A DNA stretch of 64,000 bases, from the NCBI GenBank assembly GCA_000761475.1, contig JQNW01000001.1, positions 434,001-498,000 on the forward strand, read 5' to 3'. The stretch is from Chromohalobacter israelensis (GTDB lineage: Bacteria > Pseudomonadota > Gammaproteobacteria > Pseudomonadales > Halomonadaceae). Position numbers and translations under genes: made by a program. Shown one piece after another: positions 10,237 to 19,000 of this stretch. Positions within the stretch are counted from its first letter, which is position 1. Every line of letters begins with the position of its first letter. The notes below the pieces were generated by a model. The model searched no databases and was not told where the DNA came from. It was given only the letters and a program-made list of their open reading frames with translations.

Positions 10237-10284
10237 TCGTAACGACTGTTCTTGACGACTTTTCGTAACGACTGTTCTGGACGA
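10237..10284. repeat. Tandem 22-bp direct repeat upstream of the LysR gene
   Basis: TCGTAACGACTGTTCT occurs at 10237-10252 and again at 10263-10278. Allowing one mismatch, the identity extends to 22 bp (ending GACGA in both copies), with a 26-bp period. It lies between the LysR start codon and the umuD promoter, about 25 and 85 bp from them. Candidate regulator-binding sites or a leader duplication. Confidence 0.75.
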
Positions 10285-10362
10285 ACGTGCTCGAAAACGT
10301 CTGCGCGCATTCTACCTGACCCGCCGGCCGGATGAGACGGTTCGGCTTGCCTCCGGGAGAGA

Positions 10363-10382
10363 TACTGTTTATTTTTACAGTA
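10363..10382. promoter_or_regulatory. LexA (SOS) box of umuDC
   Basis: CTGT (10365-10368), eight bases TTATTTTT, ACAG (10377-10380) is a perfect match to the gammaproteobacterial LexA consensus CTGT-N8-ACAG, extended outward as TACTGT...ACAGTA. It is 30 bp ahead of the umuD start, as in the E. coli umuDC operon, so the operon is expected to be DNA-damage inducible. Confidence 0.92.
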
Positions 10383-10410
10383 TCGACCATTTCGTTCGCG
10401 AGGCCCTGCC

Positions 10411-10848
10411 ATGCCCATGACACCGATCGCGCCCGCGGCCTCACCGACGCCAGCCTCGAGCGAGGCGCTGTCGCGCGGGGCCAGTGGCTTTCCTTCCCCC
10501 GCCGACGACTACCGCGAGGCCCCGCTGGACTTGCATCGTCATCTGGTGCGGCGTCCCGCGTCGACGTTCTTCATGCACCTGGAAGGCGATGCCCATCGCC
10601 ACGCCGGCCTGCATCACGGCGATCTACTGGTCATCGACCGCGCGATCTCCCCGCGCCCCGGTCATTGGCTGGTCGCGGTGATCGACGGCGAACTCAGCGT
10701 GCTGCGCCTCGAGCGCCGTCAGTCGCGGCTGTACCTCGCGCCGTCGCAGCCGCGCCTGGCGGCGCTGCCGTTCGATCCCGACGACGCTCGCCTGTGGGGC
10801 GTCATCTGCTATGTCATTCACGCACTGCCCGCCGAGGGCGAGGAATAG
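10411..10848 (+). CDS. umuD: UmuD-like protein lacking the Ser-Lys catalytic dyad
   Basis: In E. coli, UmuD cleaves itself after RecA activation and the product UmuD' forms DNA polymerase V with UmuC. This 145-residue protein aligns along the whole UmuD fold: GFPSPADDY after the cleavage position, then GDLLVID, VIDGELSV and VWGVI-like LWGVICYVIHAL. The catalytic Ser60 of E. coli (in GDSM) is Ala61 here (GDAH), the general-base Lys97 is Leu98 (SVLRLE), and the cleavage pair Cys-Gly is Ser-Gly (25-26). So by sequence it cannot autocleave by the known mechanism. The umuC start follows 10 bp after its stop. Possibly a constitutive partner or a regulator of UmuC. The family assignment is secure; loss of activity is inferred from the missing residues. 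Confidence 0.88.
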   Translation: MPMTPIAPAASPTPASSEALSRGASGFPSPADDYREAPLDLHRHLVRRPASTFFMHLEGDAHRHAGLHHGDLLVIDRAISPRPGHWLVAVIDGELSVLRLERRQSRLYLAPSQPRLAALPFDPDDARLWGVICYVIHALPAEGEE

Positions 10849-10858
10849 GCGCTCGTTC

Positions 10859-12118
10859 ATGTTCGCGCTGATCGACTGCAACAACTTCTATGCCGCCTGC
10901 GAGCGCCTGTTCGAGCCGCGCCTGGAAGGCGTTCCCCTGGGTGTGCTGTCCAACAACGACGGCTGCGTCATCGCGCGCTCCGAGGAGTTCAAGGCGCTCG
11001 ACATCCCGATGGGCATCCCGACCCACAAGATCGCCCCGCATCTGCGCCGGCGCATCGTGCTGAAATCCTCCAACTACACGCTCTATGGCGACCTCTCGGC
11101 ACGCGTGCAGCAGGTGCTGGCACAGCAGGTTCCCACGCTGGAGCCCTACTCCATCGACGAATGCTTCCTGGATCTGCGCGGCATGCGCGAGGACTGGCAC
11201 GCCCTCGGCGCAGCCCTGGTGCGCAGCGTGCAACGCCAGGTCGGCCTGCCGGTGTCCATCGGCATCGCGCCGACGCGCACCCTGGCCAAGCTCGCCAATC
11301 GCCAGGCCAAGACACAGCCGACACGCCCTCAGGTATGCGTGTGGCAAAGCGCCGACGCGCCCGAACTGGCAGCCCACCTGGCCCGGCTGTCGCCCCGCGA
11401 GGTCTGGGGCGTGGGCGAGCGCCTCAACGCACGCCTGGCCGGCATGGGCATCGTGACCGCCGCCGCCCTGCGCGAGACGCCGGACAGCGTATTGCGGCGG
11501 CGCTTCAGCGTGGTACTGGCGCGCACCGCCGCCGAACTCAACGGCCAGGCCTGCCTGTCGATGGGCGACCTGGAAACGCCACGCCGCAGCATCCTCTGTT
11601 CGCGCTCGTTCGGTCAGCCACTGCGCGACCGCGCCTCCCTGGCCGGCGCCTTGCGCCATCATTGCCAGCGCGCCGGCGAAAAGCTGCGGCGCGATGCCAT
11701 GCAAGCCTCGGCCATCGGCGTATACATGCGTACCAACCCGCATCATGCCGGAAGTTTCCACCAGGCCTGCGAATGGGCGGCGCTGCCCTTTCCCAGCGCC
11801 GATACCCAGCAACTCAACCGCGCGGCACAACGCCTGCTCGCACGGCTCTGGCAGCCTGCGGCCTATCAAAAACTGGGGGTGATGCTCACCGAGCTGACGC
11901 CCCGTCGGCAGAGCCAGACGACGCTCTTCGACGGCGCCGAGCCGGCACGGCAGGAGGCGCTGATGCATGCCTGGGATACCATTCGCGCCCGCTACGGTCG
12001 CCAGGCGCTGACCCTGGGTCCGCAGCCCGCCGACGCTCCCTGGCAGATGAACAGCGCCTACCGTTCGGCCTGCTATACCACGCGCTGGGACGAGCTGCCT
12101 CGGGCACGCGCCAGGTGA
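10859..12118 (+). CDS. umuC: DNA polymerase V catalytic subunit
   Basis: Y-family translesion polymerase, 419 residues, the usual UmuC length. Start ATG 10859 (MFALIDCNNFYAACERLF) lies 10 bp after the umuD stop. The metal-binding acidic residues are intact: Asp6 in the N-terminal LIDCNNFY block and the Asp-Glu pair in PYSIDECFLDL near residue 100. SNNDGCVIARS is the fingers motif. The C-terminal little-finger domain ends in a UmuC-specific region containing SQTTLF, a plausible beta-clamp-binding motif. SOS-regulated through the LexA box upstream of umuD. The gene ends 7 bp from the convergent end of the ppiC-like gene. Confidence 0.96.
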   Translation: MFALIDCNNFYAACERLFEPRLEGVPLGVLSNNDGCVIARSEEFKALDIPMGIPTHKIAPHLRRRIVLKSSNYTLYGDLSARVQQVLAQQVPTLEPYSIDECFLDLRGMREDWHALGAALVRSVQRQVGLPVSIGIAPTRTLAKLANRQAKTQPTRPQVCVWQSADAPELAAHLARLSPREVWGVGERLNARLAGMGIVTAAALRETPDSVLRRRFSVVLARTAAELNGQACLSMGDLETPRRSILCSRSFGQPLRDRASLAGALRHHCQRAGEKLRRDAMQASAIGVYMRTNPHHAGSFHQACEWAALPFPSADTQQLNRAAQRLLARLWQPAAYQKLGVMLTELTPRRQSQTTLFDGAEPARQEALMHAWDTIRARYGRQALTLGPQPADAPWQMNSAYRSACYTTRWDELPRARAR

Positions 12119-12125
12119 CAGGCTC

Positions 12126-12938
12126 TCATTGCATCAAGGAGCCATCCGCCTGTTCGTCGAGCCGAAACCCCTGAAGACCGATGTCATCCTCCAGAGCCAG
12201 CAAGTAATGCCGCAAGGCACGACGAGTGGCCTGCTCGCGAAGGCTATGGCGGACCCGGTCGGCAACCGCCTCGAAGGGCCTTTCACAACCTTCCTCACGG
12301 ATATCGACGGTCACCAGGTGCCAGCCATAGCGAGACCCCAGGGGGCGACCGTGGAGACCTTCCGGCAAATGCTGCAGGGCGCGGTCCAGCTCGGGCACCG
12401 TCTGGCCGGGTACCAGCCAGCCGAGCTCGCCGCCCTGCTCCTTCGAGGGGCAGGCGGAATGGCGCTGGGCGAACTCGGTGAAGCGCTCGGGGCATTCGCT
12501 CAATTGCGTGATAAGCGTCTCACCCAGACGGTAACCGGTATCCCGGGCCTCGGCATCGTCCGGCGCCGCCGCCAGCAGGATATGCCGCACCCTGAGACGG
12601 GTGGGTTCGCTGAAGCGCTCGGCGTGGGCGGCGTGGAAGCGGCGGCAGTCGGCCTCGGAGGGCTCGGGGACTTCCAGCTCGCGCTCCAGTAGCGCGGCAA
12701 TGGAGGCCTCGATATCCGACTCGCCTTCCACTGCCAGCCCCAACTGCCCGGCACGCTGACGCAGCAGCTCGCGCACCACCAGGGCACGGGCCGCCTTGTA
12801 CCGAGCATCACCGGCGCTCTCCGCCGGATGATATTGCGTTTCCCGGGCGATGGCGGCCTCATCGATGGAGATCTCGCCGACCCGCACGGGGGCGAGACTG
12901 GCGCGCGCCGGAATCTGCTCGATAGCGATCTTCTGCAT
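12126..12938 (-). CDS. Parvulin-type peptidyl-prolyl cis-trans isomerase of the nar operon
   Basis: 270-residue protein with an N-terminal helical region (1-105) and a parvulin/PpiC rotamase domain at about 115-220 (RVRHILLAA, the family motif FAQRHSACPSKEQGGELGWL, and a C-terminal GWHLVTVDIREE). No signal peptide, so cytoplasmic, resembling NifM-type isomerases. It sits 68 bp behind narI in the same direction. A similar isomerase gene follows narI in pseudomonads, so a role in nitrate reductase folding or assembly is likely (context inference). The gap to narI contains a small inverted repeat (TTCCGA-CGA-TCGGAA, 12968-12982). Confidence 0.88.
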   Translation of the reverse strand: MQKIAIEQIPARASLAPVRVGEISIDEAAIARETQYHPAESAGDARYKAARALVVRELLRQRAGQLGLAVEGESDIEASIAALLERELEVPEPSEADCRRFHAAHAERFSEPTRLRVRHILLAAAPDDAEARDTGYRLGETLITQLSECPERFTEFAQRHSACPSKEQGGELGWLVPGQTVPELDRALQHLPEGLHGRPLGSRYGWHLVTVDIREEGCERPFEAVADRVRHSLREQATRRALRHYLLALEDDIGLQGFRLDEQADGSLMQ

Positions 12939-13006
12939 GGCTTAATCCTTGAAGTTCTTCTCAACCGTTCCGACGATCGGAAACGTTTCCGTTGGCAAGG
13001 CCCGCT

Positions 13007-13684
13007 TCAGCCGCGCTTGCGGACGACCTGATAACGCCGTCCGAGATACCCCAGTGGTGCGCTCCAGACATGCACCAGGCGAGTGAAGGGGAAGACCAGA
13101 ATGATGGTCAGTCCCACCAGGATGTGCAGTTTGTAGATCCCCCCGACCTCGGCGAGATGCTCGGCGGCGCCTCCCTTGAAGAACACGATCGACTGCGCCC
13201 AATCCGCCAGCAGCAGCATCACGCCGCCGTCGAGATGGTGCATGGCGAAGGGAATGGTCAAGAGCCCCAGGCTAACCTGCACCATCAACAGCGCCAGGAT
13301 GAAGATGTCGGCACGGCTCGACGAAGCGCGCACACGCGGATTGGTCAGACGACGGTGGAGCAGGATCATGCCTCCCGCCAGGCACATCACCCCGGCGATA
13401 CCGCCGACCAGAATGGCGAGAACCTGTTTGTGTCCGGCCGAGATGAAGGGCGCGTAAACCCAATGCGGAGTCAGCAGGCCGACCAGGTGACCGACAAGGA
13501 TGACGAGTATGCCGATATGGAACAGGTTGCTGCCCAGACGCATTCGCTTTCGGTCCAGCAGTTGGCTGGAACCGGCCTTCCAGGTGTATTGGCCGTGATC
13601 GAAGCGCAGCAGACTGCCGATCAGGAAGACGGTGCCCGCCACATAGGGATAGAGGCCAAACAACAGTTCGTTGAGATAATTCAT
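13007..13684 (-). CDS. narI: Respiratory nitrate reductase gamma subunit, cytochrome b
   Basis: Diheme membrane anchor that takes electrons from quinol and passes them to NarH. 225 residues, identical in length to E. coli NarI, with five hydrophobic segments and His residues suited as heme ligands (FHIGILVILVGHLVG, PFAMHHLDGG, YKLHILVGLT). The start ATG 13684 overlaps the narJ stop as ATGA, and a GGAG-type ribosome site lies inside narJ. The C-terminus (GYLGRRYQVVRKRG) is the conserved cytoplasmic tail. Confidence 0.97.
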   Translation of the reverse strand: MNYLNELLFGLYPYVAGTVFLIGSLLRFDHGQYTWKAGSSQLLDRKRMRLGSNLFHIGILVILVGHLVGLLTPHWVYAPFISAGHKQVLAILVGGIAGVMCLAGGMILLHRRLTNPRVRASSSRADIFILALLMVQVSLGLLTIPFAMHHLDGGVMLLLADWAQSIVFFKGGAAEHLAEVGGIYKLHILVGLTIILVFPFTRLVHVWSAPLGYLGRRYQVVRKRG

Positions 13685-14460
13685 GGCGAATCTCCTCGTG
13701 CCTGACGGGCGACAGGATCCAGGACCCTCACCGCTTCGCTTTGCGTCATCTTCTTGCGCTCGTTGAGTCTGCGTCCCTCTGCGGACTGCAGGGCGCAGTC
13801 CCGATCGGACTCGGCGGAGAAGCGCACTGCCTCTTCCTCCCAGACCGCATCCAGGGCGTCGGCGGTATGGTCCGGTGCTTCCCCCTTCGCTGTGTCGCGG
13901 TGGGCCGCGACATCCTCCTCTGCCCCGATCAGCGCCAGCAGTGCCAGGGGCACCAAGGCATGATCGGCATCGCGCTCCTCGAGACGGGCGGCGAGCAAGG
14001 CCAGAATATGGCGGATCTCGCCCAGCCAGCGGCCAATGTCGGCCTCCGGCCGGGTCGAGAGATACTCCAGGAACAGCGGCAGGTAATCCGGCAGCTCGCG
14101 GGCATCGAGTTCGAAACCGGCGGCGCGGTACTCGGCCAGCAGGTCGACCATGGCCTGGCCGCGATCGCGGGATTCGCCGTGGACGTGCTCGAAGAGCAGC
14201 AGCGAGGTGTTGCGTCCACGATCGAACAACGCCACGTACTCGGCCTGCAGATCCATGAGATCGGCATTCATCAGTCGCCGGCACCAGTCCACCAGGGCCG
14301 TACGGTGTGATGCCGATAATCGGCGCTCGGCATCGAGCACCTCGATCATCTCGTCGGCCGCGGCCTGGAGCGCTTCGCAGGGATAATCCAGCAGCCGTGC
14401 CAGCACGCGCAGGCTACGCATGCCACCGAGCGACGCCATCTCGGGAGCGGTATCAGCCAT
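13681..14460 (-). CDS. narJ: Nitrate reductase assembly chaperone
   Basis: Cytoplasmic redox-enzyme maturation protein that holds apo-NarG until the molybdenum cofactor and Fe-S cluster are inserted. 259 residues, with the all-helical TorD/NarJ core motifs YVALFDRGRNTSLLLFEHVHGES and ELPDYLPLFLEYLS. The C-terminal 60 residues are highly charged and lengthen the protein relative to E. coli NarJ (236). The start ATG 14460 overlaps the narH stop by 8 bp and its stop overlaps narI by 4 bp. Confidence 0.96.
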   Translation of the reverse strand: MADTAPEMASLGGMRSLRVLARLLDYPCEALQAAADEMIEVLDAERRLSASHRTALVDWCRRLMNADLMDLQAEYVALFDRGRNTSLLLFEHVHGESRDRGQAMVDLLAEYRAAGFELDARELPDYLPLFLEYLSTRPEADIGRWLGEIRHILALLAARLEERDADHALVPLALLALIGAEEDVAAHRDTAKGEAPDHTADALDAVWEEEAVRFSAESDRDCALQSAEGRRLNERKKMTQSEAVRVLDPVARQARGDSP

Positions 14461-16012
14461 GACGGGCCTCCTCGGCTTGCGGATCATAGGTTTCCACCGG
14501 TCGAACCAGGGTGGTGGTCTGCTTGCGGCCTCCGAACAGGCTGGCGTCGCTGTCACCACCATGGCAGCCGTTGCCGAAGCTGAAGCCGCAGCCGCCGCGC
14601 TCGGGGAAGGCATCGACGGCCATCTCGCGGTGACTGGTGGGGATCACGAAGCGATCCTCATAGTTGGCGATGGCCAGATAGCGATACATGTCTTCTACCT
14701 GCGACTCGCTCAGCTCGACCTCGTCCAGCACGGCGGTATCCACCTGGCCTTCCACATGCTTGCCGCGCATGTAAATCCGCATCGCCATCAGACGCTTGAG
14801 CGCCAGCACCACAGGGGCCTCCTCGCCGGCGGTCAGCAGGTTGGCCAGATACTTCACCGGGATGCGCAGCGACTCGATCTTCGGCAGCACGCCGTCGTAC
14901 TCGACCTGGCCGGCCTCGGCGGCAGACTGGATCGGCGACAGCGGCGGCACGTACCAGACCATCGGCAGGGTGCGATACTCCGGGTGCAGCGGCAGCGCCA
15001 GGCCCCATTCCATGGCCAGCTTGTAGACCGGGCTCTGCTGGGCGGCGGTGATCACGCTGTCGGCGACGCCGTCCTTGCGGGCCTGGGCGATCACCTCGGG
15101 ATCGTGGGGATCGAGAAAGATCTCGCGCTGGCGATGGTAGAGATCCTGCTCGTCGGGCGAGCTCGCCACTTCCTCGATGCGGTCGGCGTCATAGAGCAAC
15201 ACCCCCAGGTAGCGGATACGGCCCACGCAGGTCTCGGAGCAGATGGTAGGCTGACCGGCCTCGATGCGCGGGTAGCAGAAGATGCACTTCTCGGACTTGC
15301 CGCTCTTCCAGTTGTAGTAGATCTTCTTGTACGGGCAGCCGGAGATGCACATCCGCCAGCCGCGGCACTTGTCCTGGTCGATCAGCACGATGCCGTCTTC
15401 CTCGCGCTTGTAGATCGCCCCGCTCGGACAGGACGCCACGCAGGTGGGGTTCAGGCAATGCTCGCAGAGCCGCGGCAGGTACATCATGAAGGTGTTCTCG
15501 AACTGGCCGTAGATATCGGCCTGCACCTGCTCGAAGTTGGCGTCACGACGGCGCTTGGCGAACTCGGTACCGAGAATCTCTTCCCAGTTGGGTCCCCACT
15601 CGATCTTGTTCATGCGCTGGCCGGAGATCAGCGAACGCGGCCGGGCCGTGGGCTGATGTTCGCCCTGCCTGGCAGTATGCAAATGTTCATAATCGAAGGT
15701 GAATGGCTCGTAGTAGTCGTCGATCTCGGGCAAGTCGGGGTTGGCGAAGATATTCGCCAGCACCCGCCACTTGCCACCGATACGCGGCTCGATATGGCCA
15801 TCCATGCGGCGCAGCCAGCCGCCCTTCCATCTGTTCTGGTTCTCCCACTCCTTGGGATAACCGATGCCGGGCTTGGTCTCGACGTTGTTGAACCAGGCGT
15901 ACTCGACGCCCTCACGGCTGGTCCAGACGTTCTTGCAGGTGACCGAGCAGGTATGGCAGCCGATGCACTTGTCGAGGTTGAGGACCATGCCGACCTGGGA
16001 ACGAATCTTCAT
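14453..16012 (-). CDS. narH: Respiratory nitrate reductase beta subunit, Fe-S protein
   Basis: Electron-transfer subunit with three [4Fe-4S] and one [3Fe-4S] cluster linking NarI to NarG on the cytoplasmic face. 519 residues. Cys motifs are visible at the N-terminus (LDKCIGCHTCSVTCKNVW), in the middle (CEHCLNPTCVASCPSG; then CRGWRMCISGCPYKK, with the Trp that marks the [3Fe-4S] site; and KCIFCYPRIEAGQPTICSETC). The C-terminus keeps GFSFGNGCHGGD. The start ATG 16012 overlaps the narG stop as ATGA. Confidence 0.98.
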   Translation of the reverse strand: MKIRSQVGMVLNLDKCIGCHTCSVTCKNVWTSREGVEYAWFNNVETKPGIGYPKEWENQNRWKGGWLRRMDGHIEPRIGGKWRVLANIFANPDLPEIDDYYEPFTFDYEHLHTARQGEHQPTARPRSLISGQRMNKIEWGPNWEEILGTEFAKRRRDANFEQVQADIYGQFENTFMMYLPRLCEHCLNPTCVASCPSGAIYKREEDGIVLIDQDKCRGWRMCISGCPYKKIYYNWKSGKSEKCIFCYPRIEAGQPTICSETCVGRIRYLGVLLYDADRIEEVASSPDEQDLYHRQREIFLDPHDPEVIAQARKDGVADSVITAAQQSPVYKLAMEWGLALPLHPEYRTLPMVWYVPPLSPIQSAAEAGQVEYDGVLPKIESLRIPVKYLANLLTAGEEAPVVLALKRLMAMRIYMRGKHVEGQVDTAVLDEVELSESQVEDMYRYLAIANYEDRFVIPTSHREMAVDAFPERGGCGFSFGNGCHGGDSDASLFGGRKQTTTLVRPVETYDPQAEEARHG

Positions 16013-19000
16013 TTCACGGCCTCCTGCTCGTAGTCGTTGCCTTCGCCATCCAGCCAGTCGATCTTCTTCATCTTGCGCACGATGACGAACTCGTCGCGGT
16101 TGGAGCCGACGGTGCCGTAGTAGTTGAAGCTGTAGGACAACTGGGCGTAGCCACCGATCATGTGGGTCGGTTTGGGGCATACGCGCGTCACCGAGTTGTG
16201 AATGCCGCCCCGCGTGCCGGTGATTTCGGAACCCGGCACGTTCAGGATCCGTTCCTGGGCGTGGTACATCATTGCCATGCCGTTCTTGACCCGCTGACTG
16301 ACCACTGCGCGGGCCGCAATGGCACCATTGGCGTTGTAGAGCTCGATCCAGTCGTTGTCCTCGACGCCGATGGAGCCGGCATCATCCTCGGAGAGCCAGA
16401 CGATGGGGCCGCCCCTTGAAAGGGTCTGCATCAGCAGGTTGTCCGAGTAGGTCGAGTGGATGCCCCACTTCTGGTGCGGCGTGATCCAGTTCAGGGCAAT
16501 CTCCGGATTGCCGTTGCTCTTGCTCACGGCGCCATCGGGCCCGGCCACGCTCACCGCCGCCTTGGTGTCGATGGGCGGGCGATAGACCAGCAGGCTTTCG
16601 CCGAAGGCACGCATCCAGGGGTGGTCCTGGTAGAACTGCTGGCGGCCGCTGACGGTGCGCCACGGAATCATTTCGTGGACGTTGGTATAGCCGGCGTTGT
16701 AGGAAACGTGCTCATCCTCTAGACCGGACCAGGTCGGGCTGGAGATGATCTTGCGTGGCTGCGCGACGATATCGCGGAAGCGAACCTTCTCCTCCTTCTT
16801 GGGATGCGCCAGGTGGGTGTGGTCACGCCCGGTGATCCGGGAGAGCGCCGCCCAGGCCTTCACCGCCACCTGGCCGTTGGTCTCCGGCGCCAGCGTCAGG
16901 ATCATTTCGGCGGCATCCACGGCACTCTCGATCCGTGGACGTCCCTTGTGCGGACCGTCCAGCTTGCGGTGATTGAGCTTGCCGAGAAGCTCCACCTCCT
17001 GCTCGGTGTTCCAGCCGATGCCCTTGCCGCCGTTGCCGATGCTCTCGAGCAGCGGTCCCACGGAAGTGAAGCGCTCGTAGGTCTCGGGGTAATGACGCTT
17101 GACCTCGATCAGCGCCGGCATGGTCTTGCCGGGGATCGGCGCGCACTCCCCTTTCTTCCAGTCCTTTACCTCCACTTGAGCCAGTTCGGCGGGAGAGTCG
17201 TGCTGATGCGGCAGAGTGACCAGGTCGGTCTCCTCCCCCAGGTGTCCGACGCAGACCTTCGAGAAGGCCTTGGCGATGCCCTTGAAGATTTCCCAGTCGC
17301 TGCGCGATTCCCAGGCCGGATCGGTGGCTGCGGTCAGCGGATGGATGAAGGGATGCATGTCGGAGGTATTGAGATCGTCCTTCTCGTACCAGGTCGCCGT
17401 GGGCAGCACGATGTCCGAGTAGAGGCAGGTGGTCGACATGCGAAAGTCCAGGGTCACCAGCAGGTCGAGCTTGCCCTCGGGCGCTTCGGCATGCCACTTG
17501 ACCTCTTCGGGCTTCTGACCGCCTGCATCGCCCAGGTCCTTGCCCTGGATACCGTGGCGGGTCCCCAGCAGATACTTGAGCATGTACTCGTGCCCCTTGC
17601 CGGAGCTGCCCAGCAGGTTGGAGCGCCAGATGAACAGGTTGCGCGGGAAGTTCCGGGGGTTATCCGGGTCCTCCGTGGCGAAGGCGAGCTTGCCGCGCTT
17701 CAGCTGGTCCACGGTGTAGTCGGCGGTATTCATGCCCGCTTCGGCAGCGGATCGGGCCAGGCGCAGCGGATTGGTCCCCAACTGGGGCGCAGAGGGCAGC
17801 CAGCCCATGCGCTCGGCACGTACGTTGAAATCGATCAGGCTGCCGGAGTAGTCGGCCGGGTTGGCCAGCGGCGAGAGGATCTCCTTGATCTGGAGTTTCT
17901 CGTAGCGCCACTGGGAAGAGTGACTGTAGAAAAAAGACGTGGAATTCATGTGTCGCGGCGGCCGCTGCCAGTCGAGGCCGAAGGCCAGCGGCAGCCAGCC
18001 GGTCTGCGGACGCAGCTTCTCCTGCCCCACGTAGTGTGACCAGCCGCCGCCGCTCTGACCGATGCAGCCGCACATGACCAGCATGTTGATCAAGCCGCGG
18101 TAATTCATGTCCATGTGGTACCAGTGATTCATGCCGGCACCGACGATGATCATGCTGCGCCCCCTAGTCTTGTCGGCGTTGGCGGCGAACTCCCGGGCGA
18201 TGCGCAGGCACTGCTCGGCGGGCACGCCGGTGATCTTCTCCTGCCAGGCCGGGGTATAGGGCTTGAGCTGGTCGAAGGCAGTGGCACCATCGTCCTCTCC
18301 AAAGCCACGGTCGATGCCGTAGTTGGCGCACATCAGGTCGAACACGGTGACCGCGAGGACCTCGCTGCCGTCGGCCCGGGTCAGGCGCTTGGCGGGCAGG
18401 CTGTGGAACAGCAGCTCGTCACTGGCGCCCCCGCTTTTCACGTGCTCGAAGTGCTCATGGGCGATACCGCCGAAGTAGGGGAAGGCGACCTTCGCCACCT
18501 CGTCATGGGCTTCGGCCAGGGTCAGCAGCGGCTTGATCTCGGCGCCGTCGGCGTCCAGCGGCTCGAGGTTCCACTTGCCCTGATGGCCTTCTGCCTCGCC
18601 CCAGCGGAAGCCGATGGAACCGCGTGGCACGACGAGCCGGTCGCGCGTCTCGTCCCAGGCGACGGTCTTCCACTCGGGGTTGTTGCCCTGGCCCAGGCTC
18701 GCCTCGAAGTCGCTGGCGCGCATCTGGCGGCCCGGCGCGTAGCTGCCGTCTTCGCGGGCCTCGAGCTCGACCAGGAAGGGCATGTCGCTGTAGCGCCGCA
18801 CGTAGTCGGTGAAATAGGCGCTGGGCCTGTCGAGGTGGAACTCCTTGAGAATGACGTGCCCCATGGCCATGGCCAGGGCGGCATCGGTGCCCTGCTTGGC
18901 GGAGAGCCACTCGTCGGTGAGCTTGGCCACCTCGGCATAATCCGGCGTGATGGCGACGGTCTTGGTGCCCTTGTAGCGCACTTCGGTGAAGAAGTGGGCG

